NCBI GenBank assembly: GCA_030323885.1
Contig: CM059190.1
Location: 103,028,483-103,092,482 of the forward strand
From: Branchipolynoe longqiensis
Lineage: Eukaryota > Annelida > Polychaeta > Phyllodocida > Polynoidae
Length of the DNA: 64,000 bases
Direction: 5' to 3'
The position numbers and the translations under genes are program-made. Positions 52,396 through 62,564 of this stretch are shown here, one piece after another. The notes beneath the pieces were generated by a model. The model made no database searches. It was not told the origin of the DNA and saw only the letters and a program-made list of their open reading frames with translations. Positions within the stretch are counted from its first letter, which is position 1; every line of letters begins with the position of its first letter.

Positions 52396-52715
52396 ACACA
52401 TAGCTGTTGCTGTCCTCTTTAATCTCACTGGACGGGATAGCCTAGTAGACAGAGCGTCAGCTTCTCCAGACGAGCTGTAATTCTAAATAATTTCTGTAAT
52501 TCTAATTAACGATCGGTTAATCCAAACTTTTTTCGGTGACCCGGCAAAATACTACCATTTATCATATAAAAAAGTTGGTTAAAGCAAAGTCGGTTAATCC
52601 AAATTATCGGTTAATCCAAACAAAATTGTCAGACCCCAGGCCATTTCCGGTACAGTTAAACCAAACTTTCACATGGTTATAAGGTCATCTGAGACCCCAC
52701 CAACTTTTTGAATTT
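52396..52715. other. Unassigned, with CGGTTAATCCAAA repeats and a tRNA-like scrap
   Basis: CGGTTAATCCAAA occurs at about 52514, 52590 and 52606. A tRNA-like word GATAGCCTAGTAGACAGAGC is at 52436. This may be a decayed element; ends cannot be placed. Confidence 0.45.
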
Positions 52716-53019
52716 GAAGTTTGTTTTATTCTGCGGCACCTCTAGAGTGCATTGATTTTTATCATTGGCTATTGGACGTCAAACATAGGGCCATTCTGAC
52801 ATATTTCTTTGGAGGAAACCCGCTGCCACCACATAGGCTACTCTTTCTGATAAGCAGCAAAAGGTTCTTTTATATGCACTTTCCCACAGACCGGACAGCA
52901 CATACTACAGACAGCCTTTGAGGAACCAGTTGTGGACCACTGGTTGGAACGGAAAATAGCCAAAACCTCAAATGGGTCCACTGAGCATGATCTACTGCCT
53001 GAGCTACGTCCCGCTCCCT
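52716..53019 (-). mobile_element. SINE-B copy
   Basis: Tail at 52716 (complement of AAGTTTGTTTTATTCTGCGG), complete body, head end GGGAGCGGGACGTAGCTCAG near 53019. Part of the anticodon-side head is deleted. Confidence 0.9.
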
Positions 53020-53763
53020 AATTAACCACCGCCATGTTGTATACTACTCTATGGATGACCCACCCCTGGGACCGGTGGCGCCACCACTGGCCCAAACCTT
53101 CACCAGTGGTGCGAATATTATCACTCGGGCACTGGTATTTTCCTTAGATCTTTTGCGGTATTCTTACCAAATTGAAATTTACCGCTAAGCATCTCAACAT
53201 CCTACAGTCTGACCTTTGACCTGTGCTGGCTGCTTTACAAACTCAGTGTTTGATGTACAATACAGGTGCAATAAGCAAATAAATTTATCATAGAAAAAAA
53301 AAGAGAAGAAAAAAAAGAAAGCATGATCTGATGTGCAATTATATCTGGGCCTGAAAGGATGACATGACAGGGGTCATCCTTTGTTGGGGGGATGGCAAAA
53401 CAGTCAGTCAGCAGGGGGGTGTTTCATCCCGAGGTGTGAGGTGCTGGTGATTCAGAACCAGTGGCACCTGGGCTTACTGGGTAATTTGACATCACTGAAA
53501 TGTGTGTGTGTGTGGGGGGGGGGGGGGGGGTTATCACAGAGAAGACACCAGGCGCTCTACCTCTCATATCTCTCATCTCATCTCAGCTCACAAAACTCTA
53601 CACCTGTTGGATTTTGGGGTGCTTTTTTTTTTCTAAAAAAGGTTTCATACACATGGATAATTTTCAATTTTTGATTATTTGAAATCCGCCCACTCAGCAT
53701 TATTTTCAGCTGCATTGCTTTTCTTTTCTTTCACCTCATTCTTTACCTCTTTATTCATAGTTT
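53020..53763. other. Unassigned; A-run and poly-G patches
   Basis: GAAAAAAAAAGAG patch at 53290-53320 and a G-run at 53513-53530. No gene or family is recognised. Confidence 0.35.
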
Positions 53764-54048
53764 GTCTGTTGTTTGCTGTTTTACGTCCTAGCAACATCTA
53801 AAGTCATATCAGGATGGGTACCGACTTGTGACAGTCCACACTCATGGTGACTTTATAGTGCTGTCCCACTGGGAAATCAGGCCGCCAGCACCATGACCAA
53901 ATATCCCACTCAGTCACATTATCCTGACACTGAGCTAACCAGTCCTTGCCCTATCCTAATAATGAGGGGATGCCTGGCTAGGAAGCAGCAAGTATCAATT
54001 TTAAAGTCATTGGTTTGACTCGACCAGTAAATGAACTCCCGGCCTTAG
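53764..54048 (-). mobile_element. SINE-A copy, head truncated
   Basis: Tail at 53764 (TGTTTGCTGTTTTACGTCCT), full body to GTTTGACTCGACCAG near 54025. It runs straight into the TACGT-rich segment. Confidence 0.87.
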
Positions 54049-54629
54049 ACGTCGGTATACGTCAATGTTTGTCGTTATACGGCGTCGCTCATTAAGGGGT
54101 CGCGAAAGTGCATGCACAAAACTTTTGACATTCAACAAGGTGTGGCTTTTATGTCGGGTGTACATTATGTATACGTTAGACATACGTCAATGTATGTTAG
54201 CAGGTTAGACGTACGTTAGACAAATGTTGTTCACTACATAGCACTACGTTAACCTACGTGAGTCAGACGGAGAGCCAGCGGAAACATACAGTCCACGTAT
54301 TGACAATGTATTGACAACATATGTATAACATAGTCTAATGTTCGTGTAATGTATATTTTGCATTTCTCCACCATGTCTTGACATATAAGGCGTACTTCTG
54401 GCGATTGAATTACGTATATATAACGTTCATCGGTGTTCTGCGAGCTTACCATGAGCATATTGCGAGCGTTTTTCGCTGGGAGTCACATTAGCCATACGTT
54501 GGCCATGAATTGGCCATATGCTCTGCTATGTTGTGTATACGGTATGTATATGTCCAACTTTGCCCCCCATGCCGAAAAGTCAATGTTTGAAAGTGATTTT
54601 AGCCGTTGGCCACATGACACGGCCATATT
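54049..54629. repeat. TACGTYA-rich segment (possible decayed TIR element)
   Basis: Words of the type GTATACGTCAATG, GACGTACGTTAGAC, CATACGTTGG and AATTACGTATATATAACG are spread across 580 bases. The style resembles TIR-7 at 55941. Clear terminal repeats are not found. Confidence 0.45.
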
Positions 54630-54682
54630 GTTGTTTGTTTGTTTGTTGTTCTTATACGTCCTAGCAACATCTAAGGTCATAT
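54630..54682 (-). mobile_element. SINE-A tail fragment
   Basis: GTTTGTTGTTCTTATACGTC and CTAGCAACATCTAAGGTCAT, then a C-run. Confidence 0.7.
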
Positions 54683-54689
54683 CCCCCCC

Positions 54690-55160
54690 CCCATCCACAT
54701 TTGACAAACAACTATTATAACTCAATGACTTGAAACACACCACCACTACTCGAGACCCATTGCCACCACTGAATAACTACATCTTCAACCAGCAATGCAC
54801 ACAATATAAACCACTATACATGCACAACATGGCACTATTAAAAGACTAACCGTTATTAAAACCAAATCTAACTGATATACAAACACAGCATATGATTTAA
54901 CCACTAGTGTAAATTATTGCACCCTCTATCTTGATGCATATACCTTGCACTATGTTGACTGCCTATGCTGTACACTATGCAGCATAGGCTGCTCCACCAC
55001 TTTCTTTTTATGTTCAGAATGGGTTGCGCTGCACGCAACGCAACGCATTCCACTTCCACTATGTACAGACCAAATGCGATCACTCCAACGGCTGGAAGAC
55101 CAGTGCCCCGGCGCTGACAAAATAAGTATTCAGATGAATAAAATATTTTACCAAATATCA
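54690..55160 (+). mobile_element. LINE 3-prime end with stem-loop
   Basis: The last 70 bases (GGCTGGAAGACCAGTGCCCC, GGCGCTGACAAAATAAGTAT, TCAGATGAATAAAATATTTT) match the end at 38185-38260. The stem is CAGYGC/GCRCTG around a four-base loop. Upstream A/T- and C-rich DNA is probably UTR. It has no ORF that can be linked. Confidence 0.55.
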
Positions 55161-55261
55161 GGACGGGACACGGCCATAAGTAGTGTGTAGCAGCGTTCGT
55201 TGTCCGGGCTCGAAAACCAACACCTCAGCATTGATAACGATAACCAGAGGAAAGAAGCCAC

Positions 55262-55575
55262 GTGTTTATGTTCTCTGTGGCGCAGTGGTTAGAGTGTCTG
55301 ACTTTTTTCTAGGTCAGACTCCTAATCTGAAGGTTGGTGGTTCGATCATCATGCCATCACCTCTGCCAATTTGGATTTCCACCACTGTGTATAAATTAGA
55401 CTGTCATCAAAGGCCAGTTGCTCTCATTCCATGTCTATGTGGTGTGGGTGGGTAAAAATCCCTTGGGTCGGTAAAAGTGTAGGCTCGGGCTTTCTATCGA
55501 ACAACTGTCTGATGGTGAAAACAAGTCTATTCAGACTTATCCATCATGACAGGCAGTATAAATCTTCAAGAAAAA
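55262..55575 (+). mobile_element. SINE-E, full-length
   Basis: tRNA-like head GGCGCAGTGGTTAGAGTGTC (A-box) and GTTGGTGGTTCGATCATC (B-box), body CATCAAAGGCCAGTTGCTCT, GGTGTGGGTGGGTAAAAATC, then GATGGTGAAAACAAGTCTAT and TTATCCATCATGACAGGCAG, ending ATCTTCAAGAAAAAAC. AATAGACTTG / CAAGTCTATT makes a hairpin near the end. It is the only copy here with a head. Confidence 0.85.
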
Positions 55576-55647
55576 ACAAACGGAAAAAAAAAGACTTGAG
55601 TATTATCTAGTCGGCAGCCGACTGTCTGAGTAGCGCTTTAGCAATAA

Positions 55648-55868
55648 TCGGACTGGACTCGATGGCCTAGCGGTTAGCGCCAACTCCCCATATGTGAGGT
55701 CGTGGGTTTTATCCCTGGCCGAGTTAAAAGAAAAGATTGACTAAATGTAGTCTTTTCGCTACCTAACCGGATACTTGCCATCACTAAGGTAAGGCAAAAA
55801 CTGGTTAACACAGTGTTGAGATAATGTGATTGAGTGGGATATTGTATCATATCGGTCTGACACATGTT
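55648..55868 (+). mobile_element. SINE-D, tRNA-headed
   Basis: Head GACTCGATGGCCTAGCGGTT (A-box) and GTGGGTTTTATCCCTGG (B-box) with GCCGAGTTAAAAG, then a body CTACCTAACCGGATACTTGC, GATAATGTGATTGAGTGGGA that is distantly SINE-A-like. It is a separate family or an old SINE-A relative. Confidence 0.7.
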
Positions 55869-55940
55869 AGTACTAGGATATTAATGCCGAACCCACATAC
55901 ACATGCAAAGCACAGCAACAAAATTGCAGTTGAACATTTA

Positions 55941-56482
55941 ATGTGTGGTCACATACACGTTAGTCGACGTAGTTGAACATAGTGGAGGCTAACGTAGTTG
56001 AACCTAGTTGAACGTAGTTGAACGTAGTTGAACGTAGTTGAACGTAGTTGAATGTACCGGCTTCCATACTTCTCAATCATGCTAACTTGGTAATAACGTG
56101 GCTGGGCCATGAGTTCTGATTTAATCTTTGGACATGTTCAAAAGAGCGCCAGGTTAGAGGCTAACATACTGTGGTGAAGTCTCCGTACTCTTAATGTACT
56201 CTAGCGTAGTCTAGTGTACTCTAGCATACTTTAGCATACTTGAACGTAGTTGAACATAGTTGACCATAGTGGAGACTGATGTATGCAAACGTAGTTGAAC
56301 ATAGTTTAACGTAGTTGAACGTAGTTGAACATACCGGCATCCGTGCCATAACGTATTTATGTACCAAAACCTGCCGTACGTTAACTTTTTTCACCGTAGT
56401 TTAACATACTTACACCACGTTTGACCCACGTTAATCTATCCTACGTTCAACTACGTTCACCAACATGTATGTGACCACAGCT
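55941..56482. mobile_element. TIR-7: 542-bp element with GTAGTTGAACG subterminal repeats
   Basis: Both ends read inward (T/C)TGTGGTCACATACA(C/T)GTT, starting about 55943 and, on the minus strand, 56480. They are flanked by TTTA at 55937-55940 and 56482-56485. The undecamer GTAGTTGAACG and variants are repeated more than ten times, mostly in two subterminal clusters (55970-56050, 56240-56330). There is no ORF. TTA/TTTA duplication suits a PIF/Harbinger-like non-autonomous element; this is inference. Confidence 0.78.
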
Positions 56483-56742
56483 TTAGAATGGATTATTTTC
56501 GGTATGCTGCCAACAAGAATGCTTTTGAATTAGTAATGTGTCTGTGGGAAAACTGTCCAGTAGAACTAATGGTGTGTCTATATAGTGCTCACCCCATCCC
56601 TTTGCTGTAGGTGTACATATATATATATATAGATATAATAAGCAGTGTGACCGCCAACTAGATAACACATTTATAGCTGCCTATATTTGGGAATATATTT
56701 GGGCAGTCATAAATAGGTTATATATGTCGTTGGGGGGTGAAA

Positions 56743-56832
56743 ATGGGGAATATTGCACCTAGAGCAGGATTCGAACCCACACCGCCTACATTCTGGGCAT
56801 GTGCTAACCATTACACCACCTATGCTCCTTGG
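56743..56832 (-). mobile_element. SINE-C fragment
   Basis: The minus strand has A-box-like GGTGTAATGGTTAGCACATG, B-box GGGTTCGAATCCTG, CTAGGTGCAATATTCCCC, and ends TTTTCACCCCCCAACGACA, the same 3-prime end as the dimers. Confidence 0.78.
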
Positions 56833-56919
56833 TTGTTCTCACTCTTTTGAGAGTAGAATCATAATCATATTTTGTTATATTACCTACTTGGCTGTAGAAG
56901 TGCTGACATACTCGGTCTC

Positions 56920-57446
56920 TCTCTCCCCCTCTCTCTCTCTCTCCCTCCCTCTCTCTCTCCCTCTCTCTCTCCCTCTCTCTCTCCCTCTCTCTCTCCCTCT
57001 CTCCCTCCCCCTCTCTCTCCCTCTCTCTCTCCCTCTCTCTCCCTCCCTCTCATTCGCTCTCTCTGCCCCTCTCTCTCTCCCTCTCTCTCTCCTTCTCTCT
57101 CCCTCTCTCTCCCCATCCCTCTCTGTCTCCCTCTCTTCTCCCTCTCTCTCCCTCCCTCTCTCTCCCTCTCTCTCCCTCCTTCTGTCCCTCTCTCTCTCCC
57201 TCTCTCCCCACTCCTCTCTCTCCTCTCTTGTCCCTCTCTCTCCCTCTCGCTCCCTCTCTCTCTCCCTTCCTCTCTCTCCTCGCTCTCCCTCTCTCTCTCC
57301 CTATCTCTCTCCCTCTCCTCTCCCTCCCTCTTCCTCTTTCCCTACCCTCTCCTCTCCTCCCTCTCTCTCCCTCTCTCCCTCTCTCTCTCTCCCTCTCTCT
57401 CCCTCTCTCTCCCTCCCTCTCTCTCTCCCTCTCTCTCTCTCTCTGA
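56920..57446 (+). repeat. (CT)n-rich polypyrimidine tract, about 525 bp
   Basis: CTCTCTCTCCCTCTCTCTCC units with rare purines. Ser/Leu/Pro frames of up to 276 codons crossing it are artefacts. Confidence 0.97.
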
Positions 57447-57517
57447 CTGGAAAGATTATTCGTTCAATGGAGCGTCTTGGTATTTGTTGTAGGCATTACG
57501 ACGGAATGAAGTCACAT

Positions 57518-58087
57518 TTAAAGGTGCACAGTCCGATGGTTTTGAGTTTCTGTCATTTTTCTGAGATAAATATATTAAATTGATTGTTATAATCTACCTT
57601 ACATTAGTTTCAAGTACTGTTTATTTTGCATGGCTAAGTTTTGAAATATTTCAAACACAAACATGTCAAATTAGTTTTGGCAAGCATGCAAAAGCTCTGA
57701 CACCATAGACTTTAGCAGTAACAGGTTCTACTAAAAAAAAATTGTTGGCACATTAGTTGATTAAGCAGGGGAAATTTCAGTCGCAGACGACTGGTCTTCC
57801 TCAATCCACTGCTCCTTGCCCTATCCTAATAATGGCGAGGAAGCGACAAGTATCAATTTTTAAGTCATTGGTTTGACTCGACCAGGATTCGAACCCACGG
57901 TCCCCCGATCCACCAACACGCGAGAAGCTCTAACGCATTCAGCCATCCCATTGCCTCAGTTTTCCCTTATATGTGGCAAGACATGCTTAATAAGTGCATC
58001 AGTATCTAAGTTCGATATGTACAATCAATTATAGATAATTGTTTTGGTTTTGGAAATTTGATGATTCATCGGACTATGCAGCTTTAA
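57518..58087 (+). mobile_element. MITE-4 copy split by SINE-A2
   Basis: Starts TTAAAGGTGCACAGTCCGAT and ends ATCGGACTATGCAGCTTTAA. It is interrupted at 57742-57953. ATTG occurs on both sides of the insertion. About 358 bp without the SINE. Confidence 0.85.
57742..57953 (-). mobile_element. SINE-A2 copy, full head and tail
   Basis: The minus strand has head GGGATGGCTGAATGCGTTAG (A-box region), B-box GTGGGTTCGAATCCTGG, GTCGAGTCAAACCAATGAC, body GGCAAGGAGCAGTGG, A2 tail ATTGAGGAAGACCAGTCGTC and AAATTTCCCCTGCTTAATCA. It is the most complete A2 copy here. Confidence 0.85.
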
Positions 58088-58865
58088 GTAATAAAAACAA
58101 ATCCTACACTTCCTTTATCGCGTGAACGAAAAATAATCAAAGCTCGACAAAGTCGGACTGGCATAGTGACCAAGTCCGAAAACCTGTCGGAAGTGGGGCA
58201 AGGGTCACGAAACAGTTAACCATAATAAGAAAAATCCTCCGGTGCAACTGACAATTTTACACATCCATTAGGGACGAGGAGAACCGGTGGCGACATCACC
58301 GGTCAAGAGGGTCAGGTCGAGGTGGGGGAACATGGAATAATCAGTGCAATAATATATAAACAAGTAATTCCCTTCCGCGCCTTTATACTCGCGTATTGCG
58401 TTATACATGACATAAAGTTACGAATGTGCCATCCTGCTGGCGCACCTGGTTAATTACATCCATGTCTTATTCATAAGGGGCCCGTCCTGATATGTATGAC
58501 TTTAGATGTTGCTAGGACGTAAAACAACAACAAGCAAGCTATTCATGAGGGGACACCTGTAATTACCTGGTGGCGCCCATCATTCGGTGATAGTGATTAT
58601 GTAGGTTGCCATGTATTTGGGTTTTTTAAAATTATTTTGTTGTTGATGAACAGATTAAAAAGCAAGAATGCTGCAATTATCTCCAAGCTGTTGTTTACCC
58701 GCAAACAAACTAGAAAACCATTTTGTTAAATATAGAATCGCTTCAAGTGCTAAATATTTTAAACCGCCATCATCATATGTCATCATATAGCGATGACTAC
58801 TATTAGACCATTGACAGTGTTGACAGTGGCACTGTCAATACCAGCATCATCAGTCACACTGTCAG
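58088..58865. other. Unassigned; SINE-A tail scrap at 58483-58540
   Basis: GGACGTAAAACAACAACAAG near 58516 is SINE-A tail. The rest includes a duplicated TTGACAGTG word (58812 and 58821) and no recognisable gene. Confidence 0.4.
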
Positions 58866-59015
58866 TGTAAAGTTGTGATTAAGAACCGACTACACAAGTT
58901 GATGTCCAGTTGCATAATGACTTTATTACGGTGCCTCCCAGTCTGCGCTGGTTGCCCGTTCGCTGGTCCTGGCCCGCTGGCTCCCGGCATGTCAAGACTT
59001 AGTACATATGTAACA
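58866..59015 (-). mobile_element. LTR-2, 150 bp, inverted partner
   Basis: On the minus strand it begins TGTTACATATGTACTAAGTC and ends CTTTACA, with AATAAAGTCATTATGC as a polyadenylation-type signal. Directly upstream is the purine tract CTTTGAAGAGAAGA. Roughly 90 percent or more identical by eye to 59174-59323. Confidence 0.75.
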
Positions 59016-59173
59016 TCTTCTCTTCAAAGAATATATAATAAAGAAAGTGCCATAAAAGCCAGAGACTTACAGAAAACTGAAAACGACATTAACAAAAAAC
59101 TTCAACTTATGTATATTCTTTGACACTGTTTTATTTCATTACTTTCTTTATTATATATTGTTTGAAGGGAAGA

Positions 59174-59323
59174 TGTTATGTATGTACTAAGTCATGACAC
59201 GCCGGGAGCCAGCGGGCCAGGACCAGCGAATGGGCAACCAGTGCAGACTGGGAGGCACCATAATAAAGTCATTATGCAACTGGACGTCAACGTGTGTAGT
59301 CGGTTCTTAATCACAACTTTACA
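59174..59323 (+). mobile_element. LTR-2, 150 bp
   Basis: Begins TGTTATGTATGTACTAAGTC, ends AATCACAACTTTACA, contains ATAATAAAGTCATTATGC. The purine tract TTTGAAGGGAAGA at 59161-59173 abuts its start, as a polypurine tract does before a 3-prime LTR. It is opposite in orientation to the Gypsy pol remnant at 59324, which it cuts. Confidence 0.78.
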
Positions 59324-59789
59324 CGGTTCTTTGACTGTTTTCCCGTATACCAATATGTCATCGGTTATGACATTTACACCCTTTAGATCATACAAAATAC
59401 GGTTCATTTCATAAATGAAAATGTCTCCCGCTGTCTTAATGCCAAACGGTAACCTCGTATATCTGAACCTGTCCACAATTTAGAACTCTCAGTGACAAGT
59501 TGGATCTGCCAATAGCCACTTTTGGCATCACTGACTGAAAAATACTTTAACCCTTCTAGTTTCGAAACGACCTCTTCTATAGTTCGCGTGGGATACGGTC
59601 CCCGCCTTATAGCTTTATTTAGTTTGGTGGGATCCAAACATACCCGAATTTTGTCTTGCTTTTTTACTATGGAAATAGAATTGACCCATGGTGTAGGCTC
59701 AGTTTCTTTTACTAATACTCCCAACGTGATCATTCTGTCCAATTCCTCAGGTACTTTATTTTCAATAGCAAGCGGAATTCTTGCAGTTA
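59324..59789 (-). pseudogene. pol: Ty3/Gypsy-type reverse transcriptase, 3-prime truncated
   Basis: The minus-strand frame from 59789 shows a pre-RT segment (KVPEELDRMI), PTPWVNSISIVKKQ, VCLDPTKLNKA and SVSDAKSGYWQIQL with the first catalytic aspartate. Near 59475 a short deletion shifts frame; the other frame gives YTRLPFGIKTAGD and VITDDILVYGK, with the DD pair kept. It ends abruptly at LTR-2 (59323). Order and motifs are Ty3/Gypsy-like. It is dead: no thumb/RNase H or integrase follows. The 5-prime continuation is at 60343. Confidence 0.85.
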
Positions 59790-60339
59790 ATTCGAATCAT
59801 ATAAATCGACTTGCCTAGTTCGCTTCACATTCGCCGTGTGGACGCTACGCTAAAGCGATTTAGGGCTGAATCGATTCAGCTAGATCGGTTCATCTAAACC
59901 ACCTCTGTAGGTGGTTTATATGAACCAAATTTTATGATTCGACTTATATCGCCCGTGTGAATGCAACCAACTGACTTGAGGCGGATTAAGTACGTCACAG
60001 TCGAGACCTGAGTTTGTTGACTTTCCGGTAAATTTGCTCTATGAAACTGCTAGCTGTGCACATATATTTTTATCATCATTTATGTTTAGGGTTTCACTGC
60101 CCAGCAGAAGTTTTGACCGTTCCAAAACAATACGATTCAGTCGAAACAGATCTAGGTCGAACCCACACTCTCTCGTGCCGACGTCGACTAAGCGAAACTG
60201 GCACTGCTTAGTCTGGACTTGCTCATGCGCAGATATCGATTTCCGCCTTAAACCGCTCCGTGTGTGGAGACGACACTATATCGATTCATATAAATCAACT
60301 TGTCTAAGTCGACATAAACTTTGCCCGTGTGAACACAGC
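59790..60339. mobile_element. MITE-2 copy (550 bp) inside Gypsy pol, TAA duplication
   Basis: The right end reads GCCCGTGTGAACACAGC; the left TIR is truncated (starts ATTCGAATCATATAAATCG). TTA flanks both sides (59787-59789 and 60340-60342; TAA in the pol direction). The pol frame is continuous across if the element and one duplication are ignored. The interior GTTTCACTGCCCAGCAGAAG is shared in reverse with 60603-61194. Confidence 0.85.
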
Positions 60340-60342
60340 TTA

Positions 60343-60526
60343 TAACAGATTGACAGTTGTTATCTACATAGATTTTAGCTTCTATTTTGATAGTCCCCAG
60401 ACCTGTGAATACCAGTACATCATTGAATGTCTTAACCATTTTCTGCACTTCATTGCTGTCTTCCCGATCCTCCGACCCGATGCTGTCAATGCGTGACAGG
60501 ATACGCAACCGAACGCACACATCCAT
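60343..60526 (-). pseudogene. pol: Ty3/Gypsy pol remnant upstream of RT
   Basis: The minus-strand frame shows NEVQKMVKTFNDVLVFTGLG and then KIEAKIYVDNN, which fits the linker between protease and RT in Gypsy pol (usual form VFxGLG). It joins the RT fragment across the MITE-2. Protease is not seen; another MITE-2 begins at 60603. Confidence 0.7.
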
Positions 60527-60602
60527 GTCGAGGATGGGGCATATACATAACAGTCAGCACCATTAGATAGCATTCATCAAAAGTGCCTTCACACCATCAT
60601 AA

Positions 60603-61194
60603 CCTGTGTTCACAGGGGCAAAATGTAAAGCGATTCAGCCAAGGCGTATACCAGGAGTCGAATTAGCCACCCGTTCACACAGGCACTACTTGGGCCGGAA
60701 ATCGATATCTGCGCATGAGCAAGTCCAGTCTGACCAGCACCAGTTTTCGGTTAGGCGACGTCACCACGAGAGAGTGGGTTCGACCTAGATATGTATGTAC
60801 TGAATCGTATTGGTTTGGAACGGTCAAAACTTCTGCTGGGCAGTGAAACCCTAAAAATAAATGATGAAAAAAATATCTGTGCACCTCTAGCAGGTTCATA
60901 GACCAAATTATATAATATGCGCTTTTGATCGACCGGAAAGTCAACAAACTAAGGTGTCGACTGCGCATGCATGTGAGGTGCTTAATCCGCCTCAGTGCGT
61001 CCACATGGGCAAAATAAATCGATTCACAGAAATCGACTCACGTAATCGACCTCCACAAGTGGTTTACAGTATCAGGATCACAGAAATCGATTCAGCCCTA
61101 ATTCGACTCACACGCCCGTTCACACGCGAAATGTGTGTCGAACTAGGCAAGTCGATTTCTACGAATCGATTTACATTCCCCGTGTCAACACGGC
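60603..61194. mobile_element. MITE-2 copy (592 bp), inverted relative to 59790
   Basis: Ends CCTGTGTTCACAGGGGC and CCCCGTGTCAACACGGC. TAA is at 60600-60602 and again at 61196-61198 after one extra T. The interior matches the copy at 59790-60339 in reverse (GGTTTGGAACGGTCAAAACT), so the pair makes a long inverted repeat around 263 bp of pol. Confidence 0.82.
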
Positions 61195-62560
61195 TTAAGT
61201 TGCCTTTAGCTAAAAACTGCACAGTCTAATGAGCCGATGATACTTCTGACAGTAGTCTCTGGTGGTAGTTTTAGTGGTAGGTAGATCCCGTAAACCACTA
61301 CCTTGTGGTACAGGTTCTTGATAGAACCAAAGGCTAAGGGAGCAAACCCTAACAGAAAACCATGTTTCCATGGCGGCATTAAGAGCGGTGATGAATGGAA
61401 CTCCGAACATCTCCCGAGCAGCCATTGTAAGGACAAATAGTTTGTGCCTGTCTTGATGTGTTCTTGCCTGTGTGAGAACTCTATTTGCTCTCCGAGAGAA
61501 TGCTGTTAGTAACTTGCAAAAGCCAGCAGCACTTCAACACCTTGCAAGCAGCTTTTCTGAAATGCACAACCACACGATAATCTGTGAGACATTAGGACCG
61601 ACTCATGGTGAGCGGCAGTTAAGAAATGAAAGCAGTTTTTGTTGCATTGCGACCTACAGTATGATGATGATGATGAGATCCTGTGGTAGTCACTGGTAGA
61701 AGTTTTGTGATATGCGTGCACTTTGCACACATTGACTGCAGTTTGATGTTCCTGTGCTATGGGGCTATGCTCACAAACCCGCAAACCAAAAAAAGTCATC
61801 TTGGAAAGTGGCCGTTACTGATCACAATATTCGATTTTCCAAATTGTAAACCTCATAATCTGTCTTACTATGTCCAAAAACATATAAATCGACACCAAGA
61901 TTGTGAAAATCGGTCAATTATTAATTTGTTTCCAAAATAATGGTGGCCATCTTGGAAAATGGCCACTATGGGTCGCCATATTGGATTTTCGGAATTACAA
62001 AACCAATATTCAGTTTGAAAGTCGTCACAAACATATGAATCGACACCAAGATCATTGAACCCGGTTATTTCTATCATTTTTAGTGTTCGCACCTCGAAAC
62101 ACGGCGGCCATTTTTTTTAACTGACGGCCATCTTGAAAATAGTGTCTGGATGAGTGTCCATCCCTTCTGAGAATGAAGCCATATATGTTACCCATGTTCA
62201 GCATTTTGGTTGCATGTGCACACCAAAATTAAGCAGCACATTTACTGCATTTACTGCCGGAGAGTGTCATAGCAGCAGAGTCGGTGAACTGTTTCAAGTC
62301 CCGACTGGATGCATACTGGTCAAGCAGTACATATATCTTGGAGCCAGTGACAGTTGCTACGATCCACCACATCTGAAGAACTGTCTCCATTTCTATTAAT
62401 TAAGAGCGGCTAACAGGTCCAAGGCCTATTATAGCTGTATCCTATTGATTGATTGATTGATAATGTTTATGCTTACACTTAAAATAGTTCTGATATCAAA
62501 CAACCTTAGATGTTATTAGGATGTAAAGCCCCAAATAAGCAAACCCATTTACTAAACCTT
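61195..62560. other. Unassigned sequence with a ~150-bp tandem duplication
   Basis: AACATATRAATCGACACCAA occurs at about 61879 and 62030, each followed by GATYRTTGAA/GTGAA-type sequence and a GGTGGCCATCTTGGAAAATGG-like block (61950 and 62105). A 76-codon minus-strand frame at 61206-61436 has no recognisable similarity. (ATG)n is at 61661-61676 and (ATTG)n at 62443. Confidence 0.5.
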
Positions 62561-62564
62561 TGTT

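Noticed and set aside
56753..57583. 276-codon Ser/Leu/Pro frame
   Set aside because: It runs through the CT tract and a SINE-C fragment; composition artefact.
61206..61436. Minus-strand frames of 71 and 76 codons as a host exon
   Set aside because: Two overlapping frames, no recognisable domain, no clear splice context. Left as unassigned.
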